Positions 1 to 7,736 of a DNA stretch of 60,474 nt are shown one piece after another. The DNA comes from a bacterium. GTDB taxonomy: Bacteria > Actinomycetota > Thermoleophilia > Solirubrobacterales > 70-9. Where the stretch lies: the NCBI GenBank assembly GCA_023251935.1, contig JAHEXV010000005.1:1-60474 (forward strand), read 5' to 3'. Position 1 is the first letter of the stretch. The number at the start of each line of letters is the position of its first letter. The translations under genes and the position numbers were made by a program. Under the pieces are notes generated by a model. That model ran no database searches. It worked only from the letters and a program-made list of their open reading frames with translations, and was not told where the DNA came from.

Positions 1-715
1 CGTCGGCGTTCGGGTTCCAGCTCGTCGCGGCGCCGGTGGTCGTGTTGAGGGCGGCGATGTGGTTGCGGACGTGGCCTCCGACCGAGCCGAAGTCGCCGCC
101 GGCGTAGACGGTCGAGCTCGAGACTGCCAGGGCCCGGACCGAGCCGTTCGCGTTCGCGTTCCAGCTCTTCGCCACTCCGGTGGTCGCGGTGAGGGCGGCG
201 ATGTGATTGCGGACGTGACCGGCGATCGAGGTGAAGTCGCCGCCGGCGTAGACGGTCGAGCCGAAGACGCGGAGGGCGAGCACGCGGTCGTTGGGGCTCG
301 GGTTAAAGCTCGTATCGACGCTTCCGTTGGCGCGAATGTGGGCGAGGTTCCGTCGGGCCACGGTGCCGACCCGGGTGAAGCTGCCGCCGATGTAGAAGCC
401 GCCAGACCCATCGGGCGCGACCGCATAGACCTGCTGCGCCCCACCCACCACCTCGGGCAACCCCTTGCTGTTACCGGTCGAGGCGTTGATGCCGACCCCG
501 GGGCCGGTTCGCGGGCCGACCTGGGTGAAGTCGCCGCCGATGTAGGTAGCTCCAGCGGTCGGCACGACTGCGTAGACCGGCCCGTTGGCGACGAAGGTCT
601 TGGCCGGCGTGGCGCTTAGTGCCTGCGCGGCTGGCGCTCCAGCGAGAGCGGCCGATAGGGCCATGACGAGCACCGAAACGACCGCGACACACCTGAGGCG
701 CGCACAGGAAAACAC
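1..715 (-). CDS. Secreted delta-60-repeat (DUF5122-like) beta-propeller protein, C-terminus cut by window edge
   Basis: Reading leftward from a GTG at 715 (alternatives GTG 673, ATG 664) the frame stays open to the window edge, about 238 codons. The first ~32 residues form a signal peptide ending near AGAPAAQA. The rest is repeats of about 50 residues carrying VYAGGDFTSIAGHVRNHIAA-like cores, followed by a segment such as SWNANANGSVRALAV. This is the pattern of delta-60/DUF5122 propeller repeats in exported bacterial proteins. At least three full repeats are visible. The protein is probably extracellular; its ligand is unknown. The ORF finder shows only a shadow because the true frame is open at the edge. 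Confidence 0.75.
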   Translation of the reverse strand, partial: MFSCARLRCVAVVSVLVMALSAALAGAPAAQALSATPAKTFVANGPVYAVVPTAGATYIGGDFTQVGPRTGPGVGINASTGNSKGLPEVVGGAQQVYAVAPDGSGGFYIGGSFTRVGTVARRNLAHIRANGSVDTSFNPSPNDRVLALRVFGSTVYAGGDFTSIAGHVRNHIAALTATTGVAKSWNANANGSVRALAVSSSTVYAGGDFGSVGGHVRNHIAALNTTTGAATSWNPNAD

Positions 716-1022
716 CGAAGAAGATTGAGTGTGCCGCCTAATCGCCACGGGCGACCTCCGCCCCACCTGGGAGCCTAGGCGACGGGAGCCGCAAAGTCAA
801 CGGACAGGCTTCCCACCAAATTCTGAACATCATCGATTCCCTTCCGGGCCCCTCGCGGGCCTATCGATGCCTTCATCGGAAGGAAACCCGCCGGGGAAAG
901 GACGATCACGGTTCCGGCCAATGGGCCTGGACGGATGCTTGAGGCGGCGGCCACCTAGGGCCGTCCCGCTGACGATCCGAGGTCCGATGGCCGCCCCGGC
1001 CCGCAGAAGGTCGACGAGGGTG

Positions 1023-1058
1023 TGGTCTTGTCTCGTGTAGCGGCGCTGTGCAAGACCA
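1023..1058. repeat. Inverted repeat next to tRNA-Ser fragment copy 1
   Basis: The arms TGGTCTTG (1023-1030) and CAAGACCA (1051-1058) are perfect complements separated by 20 bases. They end 10 bases before the tRNA fragment. This could be a hairpin or a recombinase-arm site; its function is inferred only from position. Confidence 0.45.
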
Positions 1059-1068
1059 TTGCGAAGAT

Positions 1069-1128
1069 CTCGAAAACCGTTTCACGTCTTAAGGGCGTGA
1101 CGCGGGTTCGAATCCCTCCCCCTCCGCT
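1069..1128 (+). repeat. tRNA-Ser(CGA) 3'-half fragment, copy 1 (att-like)
   Basis: The sequence starts at the anticodon loop (CTCGAAA, anticodon CGA), continues through the 3' anticodon-stem strand (ACCGT), a long class II variable arm (CACG...CGTG), the T arm with TTCGAAT, and the 3' acceptor strand CCCCTCCG. No 5' half (expected to begin GGAGGGG) lies upstream, so this is not a functional tRNA. One base (C at 1103) breaks the T stem, which is intact in copy 2. It matches copy 2 at 3364-3423 in 59 of 60 positions. Breakage at the anticodon loop is the usual crossover point of tRNA-targeting tyrosine integrases. Confidence 0.85.
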
Positions 1129-1270
1129 GATCTTCCGTCGTCGTCGAAACAGTGCCTGCACGGGACACCTTCCTGAAGCCGCATGCCGACCGCCTGTGGT
1201 CTTGGGTTGCCTGGCCACCTACGCCGAGGCTCTGTGACGTTCTGTTCACCTGCCCTCAGGGGGAGTCGGC

Positions 1271-3109
1271 TTAGGGCACCTGGTCGGTGAACTCGCAGTC
1301 CGTGGCCGTGTCGGTTCCGCCCGAGCCGCCGCAGATGTCGTACTCGGGACCGCCGAAGAGATGGTCATTGCCCTCGCCGCCACCGACGAAGTCCTCGCCG
1401 CCGCCGATTGTTGTCCCATGTGCGGCGTAGTTGTCGCCGTAGCCGACGTCGGCGCCGTCGAGCATGTAAACCTGATCGGTTCCGTAGCCCTCGGCCGTGC
1501 CGGTCTTGGTGGCGCTGTCGCCGACGGCCAGGTCATTGCTCGGTCCGGAGCTGATGATGTCGTTGCCGCCGCCAGTGGCCGTGCCCTGCTCTGAGTAGCT
1601 GTCTCCGACCTCGAAGTCCTTTCCGGAGGAGCTGGTAAAGACGTCGTTGCCGCCGCCGGTCGCCGATCCGGTTCCGAGCGCGTAGCTGTCACCAATCAGC
1701 GTGTCATTGTCGTCTTGGCCCTGGAGGTAGTCGTCACCTCCACCGCTGGCGCTGAAGCCACCGGTAGCGTAGTTGTCGCCGACGGCCAGGTCATCCCCGA
1801 ACTGACCAGCGATCAGGTCCCTGCCTGCGGACCCATCGACGTCAGCGCCGAGGCCGACCTTGTCCCCGATGATCAGGTCGTCGGCGTAACTGCCATCGAG
1901 GCTGTCGTTCCCCGGGCCGCCGATCAGGGTCGAGGGGCGGTCATTCTTCAGCGAATCTTTGCCGGCGTAGATGAAGTCGTTGCCGCCGCCGCCGCAGATC
2001 ACGTCGGCTCCGCCATTGCCGATGATCCAGTCGTCACCGCCGGTGCCGACTATCACGTCGGATCTCTGTGTGCCGACGATGACAACGCTTCCGCCCGGGC
2101 CCTGGATTCGATGTCCAGGGGGCGATGCGGTCACGTTCGCCGTCTTGTCGAAGCAGGTCTTGCTGCTGGTGCTCTTGCTGGCGACGGTCCTGCGAGAGGC
2201 CGCGACGTAGATCGGCATCTTGACCGATGGTGAGGAGCCGCGATCGGTGCGAACCTTGTAGCTCAGGGAGTCGACTCCGTGGAAGTTGCGGTCGGGCTTG
2301 TAGACGAAGCGCTCAGGAGTGTTGGAGGTGTTGACGCCGGCTAGCGAGCCGTGGTTGGGGCGATCGGTGATCACGTACTTCTGCCCCGACGGAGGCAGTC
2401 CCTTGCAGGGGAAGCTCGAGGCCACTGGAGTGTTGGCAAAGGTTGAGACGCCGCGGCCGAAGCAGCGAATCGGAATGGTCATCGTCATGTGGACCGAGGC
2501 GATCGCCGAGTTGCCGCCGGCGTTGCTGGCGCGATAGGTAAAGCCGTCACGGCCGAAGTAGCGTGGGTCGGGGTGATAGCTCAACTCCCCGGTCCGTGAG
2601 TCGAAGTTGACGATCGACCCGTGCGTCGGCTGCTCCACGATCTCGTAGGTCAGCGGTCCGGTGCCGGCGCAATCTAGGCTGACGGCCAGATTGTGGCCTT
2701 GCTCGGTGGAGAGCTCGACCTTGTGGCAAGTGGGCGAGTGAGGGATGACCGTGAAGTCGACCCGCGCCGTGTTCGAGTCGCCGGAGGAGTTCGAGGCCTT
2801 CCAGGTGAAGTAGTCGGTGCCGTCATAGTTGCTATTCGGGGTGTAAGTGAAGGTCTCGGCGTTGTAGTCGACGTGAAGCGAGCCGTGACGCGGCTGTTGC
2901 ACGATCTTGTAGGAGTCAACGACCGGTGCGAAGCAGTGGATGCTGCCGCTGACCGGCCGGTCAGAGCGGGTGGTGAAGCTCTTGTCAAAGCAGGTCGGGG
3001 GCGGCAGCGTGCCGGCCTGGCTCGGGCTGGTCGATTGCAGGCCGGCCATGAAGACCAGGCAGGAAAGGCTGAGCGCAGTTAGCGCTTGAAAACGTGAAGC
3101 AGCTGCCAT
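1271..3109 (-). CDS. Secreted cadherin-like/Ig and RTX-repeat protein
   Basis: This 612-residue protein has a signal peptide (hydrophobic core about residues 10-24, cleavage near residue 32). Three Ig/cadherin-like modules follow (about 37-305), each with a core such as YTPNSNYDGTDYFTWKAS or YKPDRNFHGVDSLSYKV. From about residue 335 to 600 it carries RTX calcium-binding nonapeptides of GGxGxDxUx type, for example GNGGADVICGGGGNDFIYAG and LIGGPGNDSLDG. RTX repeats fold on calcium outside the cell, so a calcium-dependent surface or secreted adhesin role is plausible; no catalytic domain is visible. The gene lies alone between the two tRNA-Ser fragments, transcribed opposite to them, and may be a mobile-element cargo. 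Confidence 0.85.
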   Translation of the reverse strand: MAAASRFQALTALSLSCLVFMAGLQSTSPSQAGTLPPPTCFDKSFTTRSDRPVSGSIHCFAPVVDSYKIVQQPRHGSLHVDYNAETFTYTPNSNYDGTDYFTWKASNSSGDSNTARVDFTVIPHSPTCHKVELSTEQGHNLAVSLDCAGTGPLTYEIVEQPTHGSIVNFDSRTGELSYHPDPRYFGRDGFTYRASNAGGNSAIASVHMTMTIPIRCFGRGVSTFANTPVASSFPCKGLPPSGQKYVITDRPNHGSLAGVNTSNTPERFVYKPDRNFHGVDSLSYKVRTDRGSSPSVKMPIYVAASRRTVASKSTSSKTCFDKTANVTASPPGHRIQGPGGSVVIVGTQRSDVIVGTGGDDWIIGNGGADVICGGGGNDFIYAGKDSLKNDRPSTLIGGPGNDSLDGSYADDLIIGDKVGLGADVDGSAGRDLIAGQFGDDLAVGDNYATGGFSASGGGDDYLQGQDDNDTLIGDSYALGTGSATGGGNDVFTSSSGKDFEVGDSYSEQGTATGGGNDIISSGPSNDLAVGDSATKTGTAEGYGTDQVYMLDGADVGYGDNYAAHGTTIGGGEDFVGGGEGNDHLFGGPEYDICGGSGGTDTATDCEFTDQVP

Positions 3110-3629
3110 CGCCTAGATCGCAGGTTGGGGCTGATTGCCGTCGCTCTGTTACGGGAGCCTGATTTGCAGCCCAAAACGGGCCTACAAAGACCCTTTCGGA
3201 GCGTTGAGAGCCTTCCTCGCTCGGGGACGGCGACTCTGGCCGAACGTTCGGTAGAGGGCCCCGGGTTGCGGTTTCGCTGCCTATCCCACCTGCTATCCCA
3301 TGGCCGAATCGCAGGCTCTCCGAACTCCTTGATCAAGCCGTTCAGCCCTTCGCGTGTCGCACCCTCGAAAACCGTTTCACGTCTTAAGGGCGTGACGAGG
3401 GTTCGAATCCCTCCCCCTCCGCTCCTAAGGGCGAAGCGCCTGCAAAGCGCGGGCCTTTCCCCCGATCAGCCTTCCCCTCAAGGTGGGCATGTCCGCGCCG
3501 CAGTGGTGCGCGATAGCGCCGATTTCGCCCGCTGTCGCCCAACGAGCCGATCGCACCTCGATCGCACGCCTTCCGCAACAAGCCTGGCGCGGCAGCGGCT
3601 GGCGCCCCGAAGGGCGGCGCCGTTTTTGC
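3110..3629. other. Intergenic region with second tRNA-Ser fragment
   Basis: About 520 bases without a convincing protein gene. The second tRNA-Ser fragment is at 3364-3423. Bases 3110-3363 hold the promoter region of the leftward 612-residue gene and show no visible similarity to the region before copy 1. ORFs crossing here are read-through of the tRNA fragment. Confidence 0.55.
3364..3423 (+). repeat. tRNA-Ser(CGA) 3'-half fragment, copy 2 (att-like)
   Basis: This has the same 60-base content as copy 1 at 1069-1128, with a single difference (A at 3398 instead of C). Here the T stem GAGGG/CCCTC pairs fully, so this copy is closer to the functional tRNA. Again no 5' half precedes it. Both copies point the same way, giving a direct repeat with a 2,295-base period around the RTX-protein gene. 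Confidence 0.85.
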
Positions 3630-3896
3630 TCATTTCCGGCGCAGCAGGCGGGCCAGTGGGCCCGGACGGCGCGGCTCCACGTCCTCGCGCAGCGGCAGGC
3701 GCCCGGCTCGTCGGGCGCTGACCACGCAGTTCGTATGCGCGTGACGCCGCCGCGAGGGGTCGCCGTCCGGCAGCACCAGGACATGGTCGCTGAGGGCGGG
3801 GAGCAGGTCGCCGCACAGCGGGCAGCGGTAGGTGGCGGGTTTGCGATTGCCGGCGGGGCGCACCGCGTACCAGCGAGCCTTGCGGAAGTCATCCAT
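3630..3896 (-). CDS. Small zinc-ribbon-like protein
   Basis: This 88-residue protein starts MDDFRKARWYAVRPAG and contains CPLCG near residue 25 followed by a downstream H-T-N-C pair, a plausible zinc-binding arrangement. The C-terminal third is very arginine-rich, suggesting nucleic-acid or membrane contact. Function is unknown. It stands alone between the tRNA fragment and the next exported-protein gene. Coding seems likely because the Cys/His pattern is ordered and the frame begins with a clean ATG; overlapping frames show no such pattern. Confidence 0.6.
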   Translation of the reverse strand: MDDFRKARWYAVRPAGNRKPATYRCPLCGDLLPALSDHVLVLPDGDPSRRRHAHTNCVVSARRAGRLPLREDVEPRRPGPLARLLRRK

Positions 3897-3973
3897 CGGT
3901 GCCCCGGGGGTCCGCTAGAAAGCGAGGAACTCCAGGACCGGCCCCCGCAACCGCTTGATCGCCCTCTATCCGA

Positions 3974-4471
3974 CTATCGCTTGACCGCAGTCACGTTCAG
4001 GCTGCCCTGGTCAAAGTTCATCGGGCTTCCCCCGCCCTCCCAGATGCACTTGATCTGGATCTTGTGCCTGCCGGCTGCCTCGGTGTTGCCACCCACAACC
4101 GAATATGAGGGGCTGTAGAAATTGCTCTCGGTGGTGCTCTCGCTCGCCCGCGCTCCATCGATGAAGGCGGTGCAGCCCCCGAAAGAGGCGCCTCCCGTCG
4201 ACTCGAAGTTGGCGACGGCATCCACCTGAATGCGTCCCCGGAACGGCAGCCTCACCTTGGTGGAGAGCACCGGCGATCCCTCCCCTGTGCCGGAGACCGT
4301 GAAGTTGGGTGGGTCCTTCGTCACGCCCTTCGCCACTGCATCCCTCGACGAGCCACCGCCCGCCAGCGCCGTCAGCGACAGCGACGCGAAGAGCGCCGCG
4401 GCAGCAACGAGCAGCGAGGCAAGCGAGATGACGGTGGTACGTGACGGTTTCCGGGGGCTCGGTAAGCGCAT
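3974..4471 (-). CDS. Small exported protein of unknown function
   Basis: An ATG at 4471 is preferred over upstream in-frame starts (4477, 4501) because AGGAG lies six bases before it. The 165-residue product has a basic N-terminus (MRLPSPRKPSRTT), a hydrophobic segment at about residues 13-35 (signal peptide or anchor), and a beta-rich exported part with two cysteines (in FGGCTAFIDG and IQIKCIW) that could form a disulfide. No family is recognised. It resembles the short exported beta proteins common in Thermoleophilia. Confidence 0.65.
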   Translation of the reverse strand: MRLPSPRKPSRTTVISLASLLVAAAALFASLSLTALAGGGSSRDAVAKGVTKDPPNFTVSGTGEGSPVLSTKVRLPFRGRIQVDAVANFESTGGASFGGCTAFIDGARASESTTESNFYSPSYSVVGGNTEAAGRHKIQIKCIWEGGGSPMNFDQGSLNVTAVKR

Positions 4472-4975
4472 CTTCATCTCCTGTGAGGTGGAGCGGCCCA
4501 ATGCCGAACCGGCGCGACTCTATTCGGACAGCTCCCACGAGTCAAGGTGACGAGGGCTCACCCTTCGGGTGCCAGAAAGCGCCCTTGCCCAAGAGATCCG
4601 CCAATGCCTCCTGGTGGCGGACGCGAAAGCGCGCGATCGTGCCGTGGTCGGGGGCCTGGTCGGCTGTGATTCCCGGAAGGCGACGTCCCGACTCGCGCGG
4701 ATGCGAGCGGCGTTGCTGCCGGCCCAGCATCCTTCCCAGCCTCCCAGTAGCGACTGGCCCCGCAGGAAATCACCGTTTGCCTCAGCTCCTCGCCTCGTCC
4801 GCGCCGTGGGCGCTTTCGGCGGCCAATTGGGCTGTGGCCAGCTCTAGCCGCAGGGCCAGCGCGAACCACCATACTCTCCCACGCTGGCCGGCGAGTTTCG
4901 CTAGTCGTTTCGCCCCGACCTCCTAGTCGCCCCGGTGAAGGGGGCGAACACGGGGTAGCCTGGGTTCAGATAGCA
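4472..4975. other. Gene-poor stretch with transposase scar
   Basis: About 500 bases between the exported-protein gene and the desaturase. It contains a degraded transposase fragment on the minus strand (listed separately) and otherwise only short overlapping ORFs without family features. The last ~50 bases before 4976 should hold the desaturase promoter; no strong ribosome-binding site is visible there. Confidence 0.5.
4581..4740 (-). pseudogene. Transposase remnant (IS1182/IS5-like, DUF772-type N-terminal part), frameshifted
   Basis: In one minus frame the segment reads ASRDVAFRE; in the next it continues ITADQAPDHGTIARFRVRHQ and EALADLLGKG. Together these match the familiar transposase stretch in which a helix ends with DVAFR, followed by ..NQ.PDHATIARFR.RH..AL..L. 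A frameshift near 4670 separates the halves, and neither the N-terminus nor the DDE catalytic part is present. It is an old insertion scar and cannot be active. Confidence 0.6.
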
Positions 4976-6043
4976 ATGATCGACACCGCCTCACAGGTCG
5001 CATCGAAGGCCGGTTCCGGTTCGAACCGGCCCGTGTGGCGCGACGCGATTGCCCCATACGAGCGCCCGTCCTGGGGCCGGGGCCTGCTCGACCTCGCGAC
5101 CTCGATCGTGCCCTACGTAGCGCTGTCGGTGCTCATGTACGCCAGCCTCCACGAGGTCACCTACTGGGCCACCTTCGCGCTCGCGATCCCGACCGCCGGT
5201 TTCCTGCTTCGAACCTTCATCGTCTTCCACGACTGCACCCACGGGTCGTTTCTGCCCTCGCGGCGGGCCAACCTCTGGGTCGGCCGGCTGAGCGGGCTGC
5301 TCGTCTTCCAGCCGTTCGCGAACTGGCGCCACACCCACGCCGTCCATCACGGGACGGCCGGCGATCTCGACCGCCGCGGCACCGGGGACGTCCCGACCCT
5401 GACCTTCGATGAGTACGTCGCCAGCCCGTGGAGGAAGCGGCTCGGCTACCGCCTCTTCCGCAACCCGCTCGTCATGTTCGGGCTCGGGCCGCTGTGGTCG
5501 CTGATGTTCGGGCCTCGTCTGTGGTCGCGCTCGATGCGCCCGCGCCAGCGGCGGAGCGTGGTCATCACCGACCTCGTCCTCGCAGTGCTGCTGGGTGCGA
5601 TCTGGTGGCTGGTCGGCTGGCAGGAGTGGCTGCTCGTCCAGATGCCGAGCGCGATCCTCGCCGGCACGGCAGGCGTGTGGCTGTTCTACGTCCAGCACCA
5701 GTTCGAGGATGTCTACTGGGAGAGTGGAGAGAGCTGGGGCTACGCGGACGCGGCGCTGCGCGGGAGCTCCTACCTGAAGCTGCCGCAGCCCCTCCAGTTC
5801 TTCACCGGCAACATCGGCCTCCACCACGTCCACCACTTGAGCGCCAAGGTCCCGAACTACAACCTGCAGCGCGCCCACGACGAGAATCCGATCTTCCGCG
5901 ACGTCCCGGTGCTGACCGCACGGGACGGCGCCGTCGCGGTCCGGCTCAAGGTGATCGACCCGGATGCCGGTCGCCTGCTTACCTGGTCCGAGGTGCGCGC
6001 GCGCCGCGCAGCGGTTCCCGCCGCATCGCCGGCAGCGCCGTAG
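4976..6043 (+). CDS. Membrane fatty acid desaturase
   Basis: This 355-residue integral membrane protein has the three histidine boxes of the di-iron fatty acid desaturase family: HDCTH at 85-89, HTHAVHH at 119-125 and HHVHH at 283-287. Hydrophobic segments lie at about 44-82 and 197-232. It should introduce a double bond into acyl-lipid or acyl chains using oxygen and an electron donor; the substrate and position cannot be read from sequence. It ends close to the convergent PD40 gene, with a hairpin between them. No ferredoxin or reductase gene is adjacent. Confidence 0.9.
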   Translation: MIDTASQVASKAGSGSNRPVWRDAIAPYERPSWGRGLLDLATSIVPYVALSVLMYASLHEVTYWATFALAIPTAGFLLRTFIVFHDCTHGSFLPSRRANLWVGRLSGLLVFQPFANWRHTHAVHHGTAGDLDRRGTGDVPTLTFDEYVASPWRKRLGYRLFRNPLVMFGLGPLWSLMFGPRLWSRSMRPRQRRSVVITDLVLAVLLGAIWWLVGWQEWLLVQMPSAILAGTAGVWLFYVQHQFEDVYWESGESWGYADAALRGSSYLKLPQPLQFFTGNIGLHHVHHLSAKVPNYNLQRAHDENPIFRDVPVLTARDGAVAVRLKVIDPDAGRLLTWSEVRARRAAVPAASPAAP

Positions 6044-6102
6044 CTCGCGCTGCTCAGCTCGGACGTCCGCGGTGGGAGGAGGCGCGGCGGCCAGACACTT
6101 CG

Positions 6103-6119
6103 CCGCCTCAGTGAGGCGG
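6103..6119. terminator. Hairpin between convergent genes
   Basis: The perfect 8-bp arms CCGCCTCA and TGAGGCGG are separated by one base and overlap the stop codon of the leftward PD40 gene, about 60 bases beyond the desaturase stop. It could terminate transcription from both sides. There is no clear T-run, and a one-base loop is too tight, so the real loop must be larger. Confidence 0.35.
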
Positions 6120-7646
6120 TTGATCGATCCCGCCTCCAGCCAGCACGGCCAGATCGTGAAGCTCCTGGAAGAGGAGCGTGACGTAGCTGATCGTGACGGG
6201 CGGAACCGTCTGCCGGGCGGCTCCAGCCGCGCGGGCGGTGGGGGAGGGAGCCGGCGGGGACGGTGAGACCGCCGCCGAAGGAAGCTCGTTTCTCGGCCGC
6301 ACGCGCTCGACCCGGGACATGTCGATCGGCCGGCCGAAGAGGCCAGGCGCCGGCGGACGGTGGGGGATTCGCCGCTGCGCCCTCGTGATGCCGGCGAACC
6401 CTCCGACCCGGGTGATCCTCTTGAGGGGGCTGATCTGATCGCTGGCCCGCGCCGCCTCTGTCCACAGGAGCCGGGTGTTGCTCGCGTTCCAGCTGAACTC
6501 GGGAATGATGTGGTGAAAGCTCGTCAGGCGACGCACGGCGCCGGTTGCGACATCGACCATGTAGAGGTCGCTCGTGAACTTGGGGTCGGAGAAGTCGAGC
6601 AGGAACATCGGCGTGCCGGCGGAGCCTGGATCGGGCGCGTCGAAGTCGAGCCACTGAGCGGCGGTGGCGATCGTCTGGTACCACGTGCCGGGCCTGCCGC
6701 GACTGGTCATCACGATGACGTCGCGCATGTCGGGGGTGAATACGGCCTGCTCCTCGTAGGTGGGGTCGTTGTCGGTCAGGTGGGTGACCCGCGGATGCCT
6801 GGGCGATGCCCCGCGTCCGTATAGCCGCATGTAGTAGAGCTCGAGATTCATCCACCCGGGCGGGCTCGACTGGAACGGCGACCTTCGCGGACCGAACGCC
6901 GTGAACAGGAAACCGCTGCCGTCCGGAGCCCAGGCCTGGGTCTCGTAGACGCCGAAGGCAGGGCCGACGACGCGCACGTGGGCGAGATGCGGCTTTCCGT
7001 GCCTGGGGGTGACGAAGTCGGCGAGCATCATCTCCCAGCGTTGGCCCCCCTCGTCGAGCGGATGTGCCTCGGCCCGAGTCCAGACGATGTGACGGCCGTC
7101 CGGTGACCAGTAGGGGTGGTAGTTGTCGTAGGGGACGCCGTCTGCCCGGTTGTCGTACCGGGCCCCGTCGTCCGGGTCGCTCTTTCTCGTCAGTCGCGTC
7201 ACGCGCGAGCCGTCTGGGCGCATCACGTAGAGATCGGAGCCGTATCCGCCCAGGCACGGCGCCCCGAAGTTCTCGGGCTGGGCGCCCATCGAGCAGAACA
7301 GGATCCAGTCGCCCTCGGGGCGCTGCTCCGGAAAGCCATTCGGCCCGGGGAGTCGTCCGCAGGTCAGGCAGCGCCGCTTGGCGCCGTTCAACTTCGAGAT
7401 GTACGCCTGCTCCGTTCCGAAGCGATCGGGCTCGTTCGAGAGCACGCGACCGTCGCGCGTCCACGAGGGCGTCTGTCCGAAATCGAACGAGTTCCTGTGG
7501 ACCCGAAAAGGAGCGGAGAGGTAAGGACCGGGGCGCTTCGCGGCTCGCGCTGGTTCACCCGCAATCGCTGGGGCCAGCGCCAGCAAGGCCGCAGCAGCCG
7601 CGCACGCCGCCTGCGCCCGACGACTGGGGAGTCGGCACCAATCCAC
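6108..7646 (-). CDS. Exported PD40/TolB-like beta-propeller protein
   Basis: This 512-residue protein begins at a GTG with a hydrophobic signal segment at about residues 11-35. The body has propeller blades with PD40 motifs: PSWTRDGRVL, DLYVMRPDGSRVTRLT, PYWSPDGRHIVWTR, WAPDGSGFLF and AVFTPDMRDVIVM. Such proteins act as extracytoplasmic interaction scaffolds. The C-terminal ~90 residues are proline/arginine-rich with no clear fold. Several cysteines near residues 95-130 might form disulfides, which suits the nearby DsbA/VKOR genes. Substrate or partner is unknown. Confidence 0.8.
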   Translation of the reverse strand: MDWCRLPSRRAQAACAAAAALLALAPAIAGEPARAAKRPGPYLSAPFRVHRNSFDFGQTPSWTRDGRVLSNEPDRFGTEQAYISKLNGAKRRCLTCGRLPGPNGFPEQRPEGDWILFCSMGAQPENFGAPCLGGYGSDLYVMRPDGSRVTRLTRKSDPDDGARYDNRADGVPYDNYHPYWSPDGRHIVWTRAEAHPLDEGGQRWEMMLADFVTPRHGKPHLAHVRVVGPAFGVYETQAWAPDGSGFLFTAFGPRRSPFQSSPPGWMNLELYYMRLYGRGASPRHPRVTHLTDNDPTYEEQAVFTPDMRDVIVMTSRGRPGTWYQTIATAAQWLDFDAPDPGSAGTPMFLLDFSDPKFTSDLYMVDVATGAVRRLTSFHHIIPEFSWNASNTRLLWTEAARASDQISPLKRITRVGGFAGITRAQRRIPHRPPAPGLFGRPIDMSRVERVRPRNELPSAAVSPSPPAPSPTARAAGAARQTVPPVTISYVTLLFQELHDLAVLAGGGIDQPPH

Positions 7647-7736
7647 ACCGCCATTCCACCAGACCGTGGTCCGTCCATGGTGCCCGTTGCGCGAGCATGG
7701 CGCCGCGCTACACGGCCGCGGTCGGTCCCGCCCTCG

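Larger units (their letters stand above)
716..1270. other. Intergenic region with tRNA-Ser fragment and inverted repeat
   Basis: About 555 bases without a convincing protein gene. It holds the first tRNA-Ser 3' fragment (1069-1128) and an 8-bp inverted repeat just before it (1023-1058). Short ORFs on both strands here run through the tRNA fragment and show the usual spurious tRNA-derived peptides. It also carries the promoter region of the leftward gene starting at 715. Confidence 0.6.

Noticed and set aside
955-1237. ORFs on both strands covering the tRNA fragment near 1.1 kb
   Set aside because: They encode the usual peptides generated by reading tRNA T-arm sequence and have no other support.
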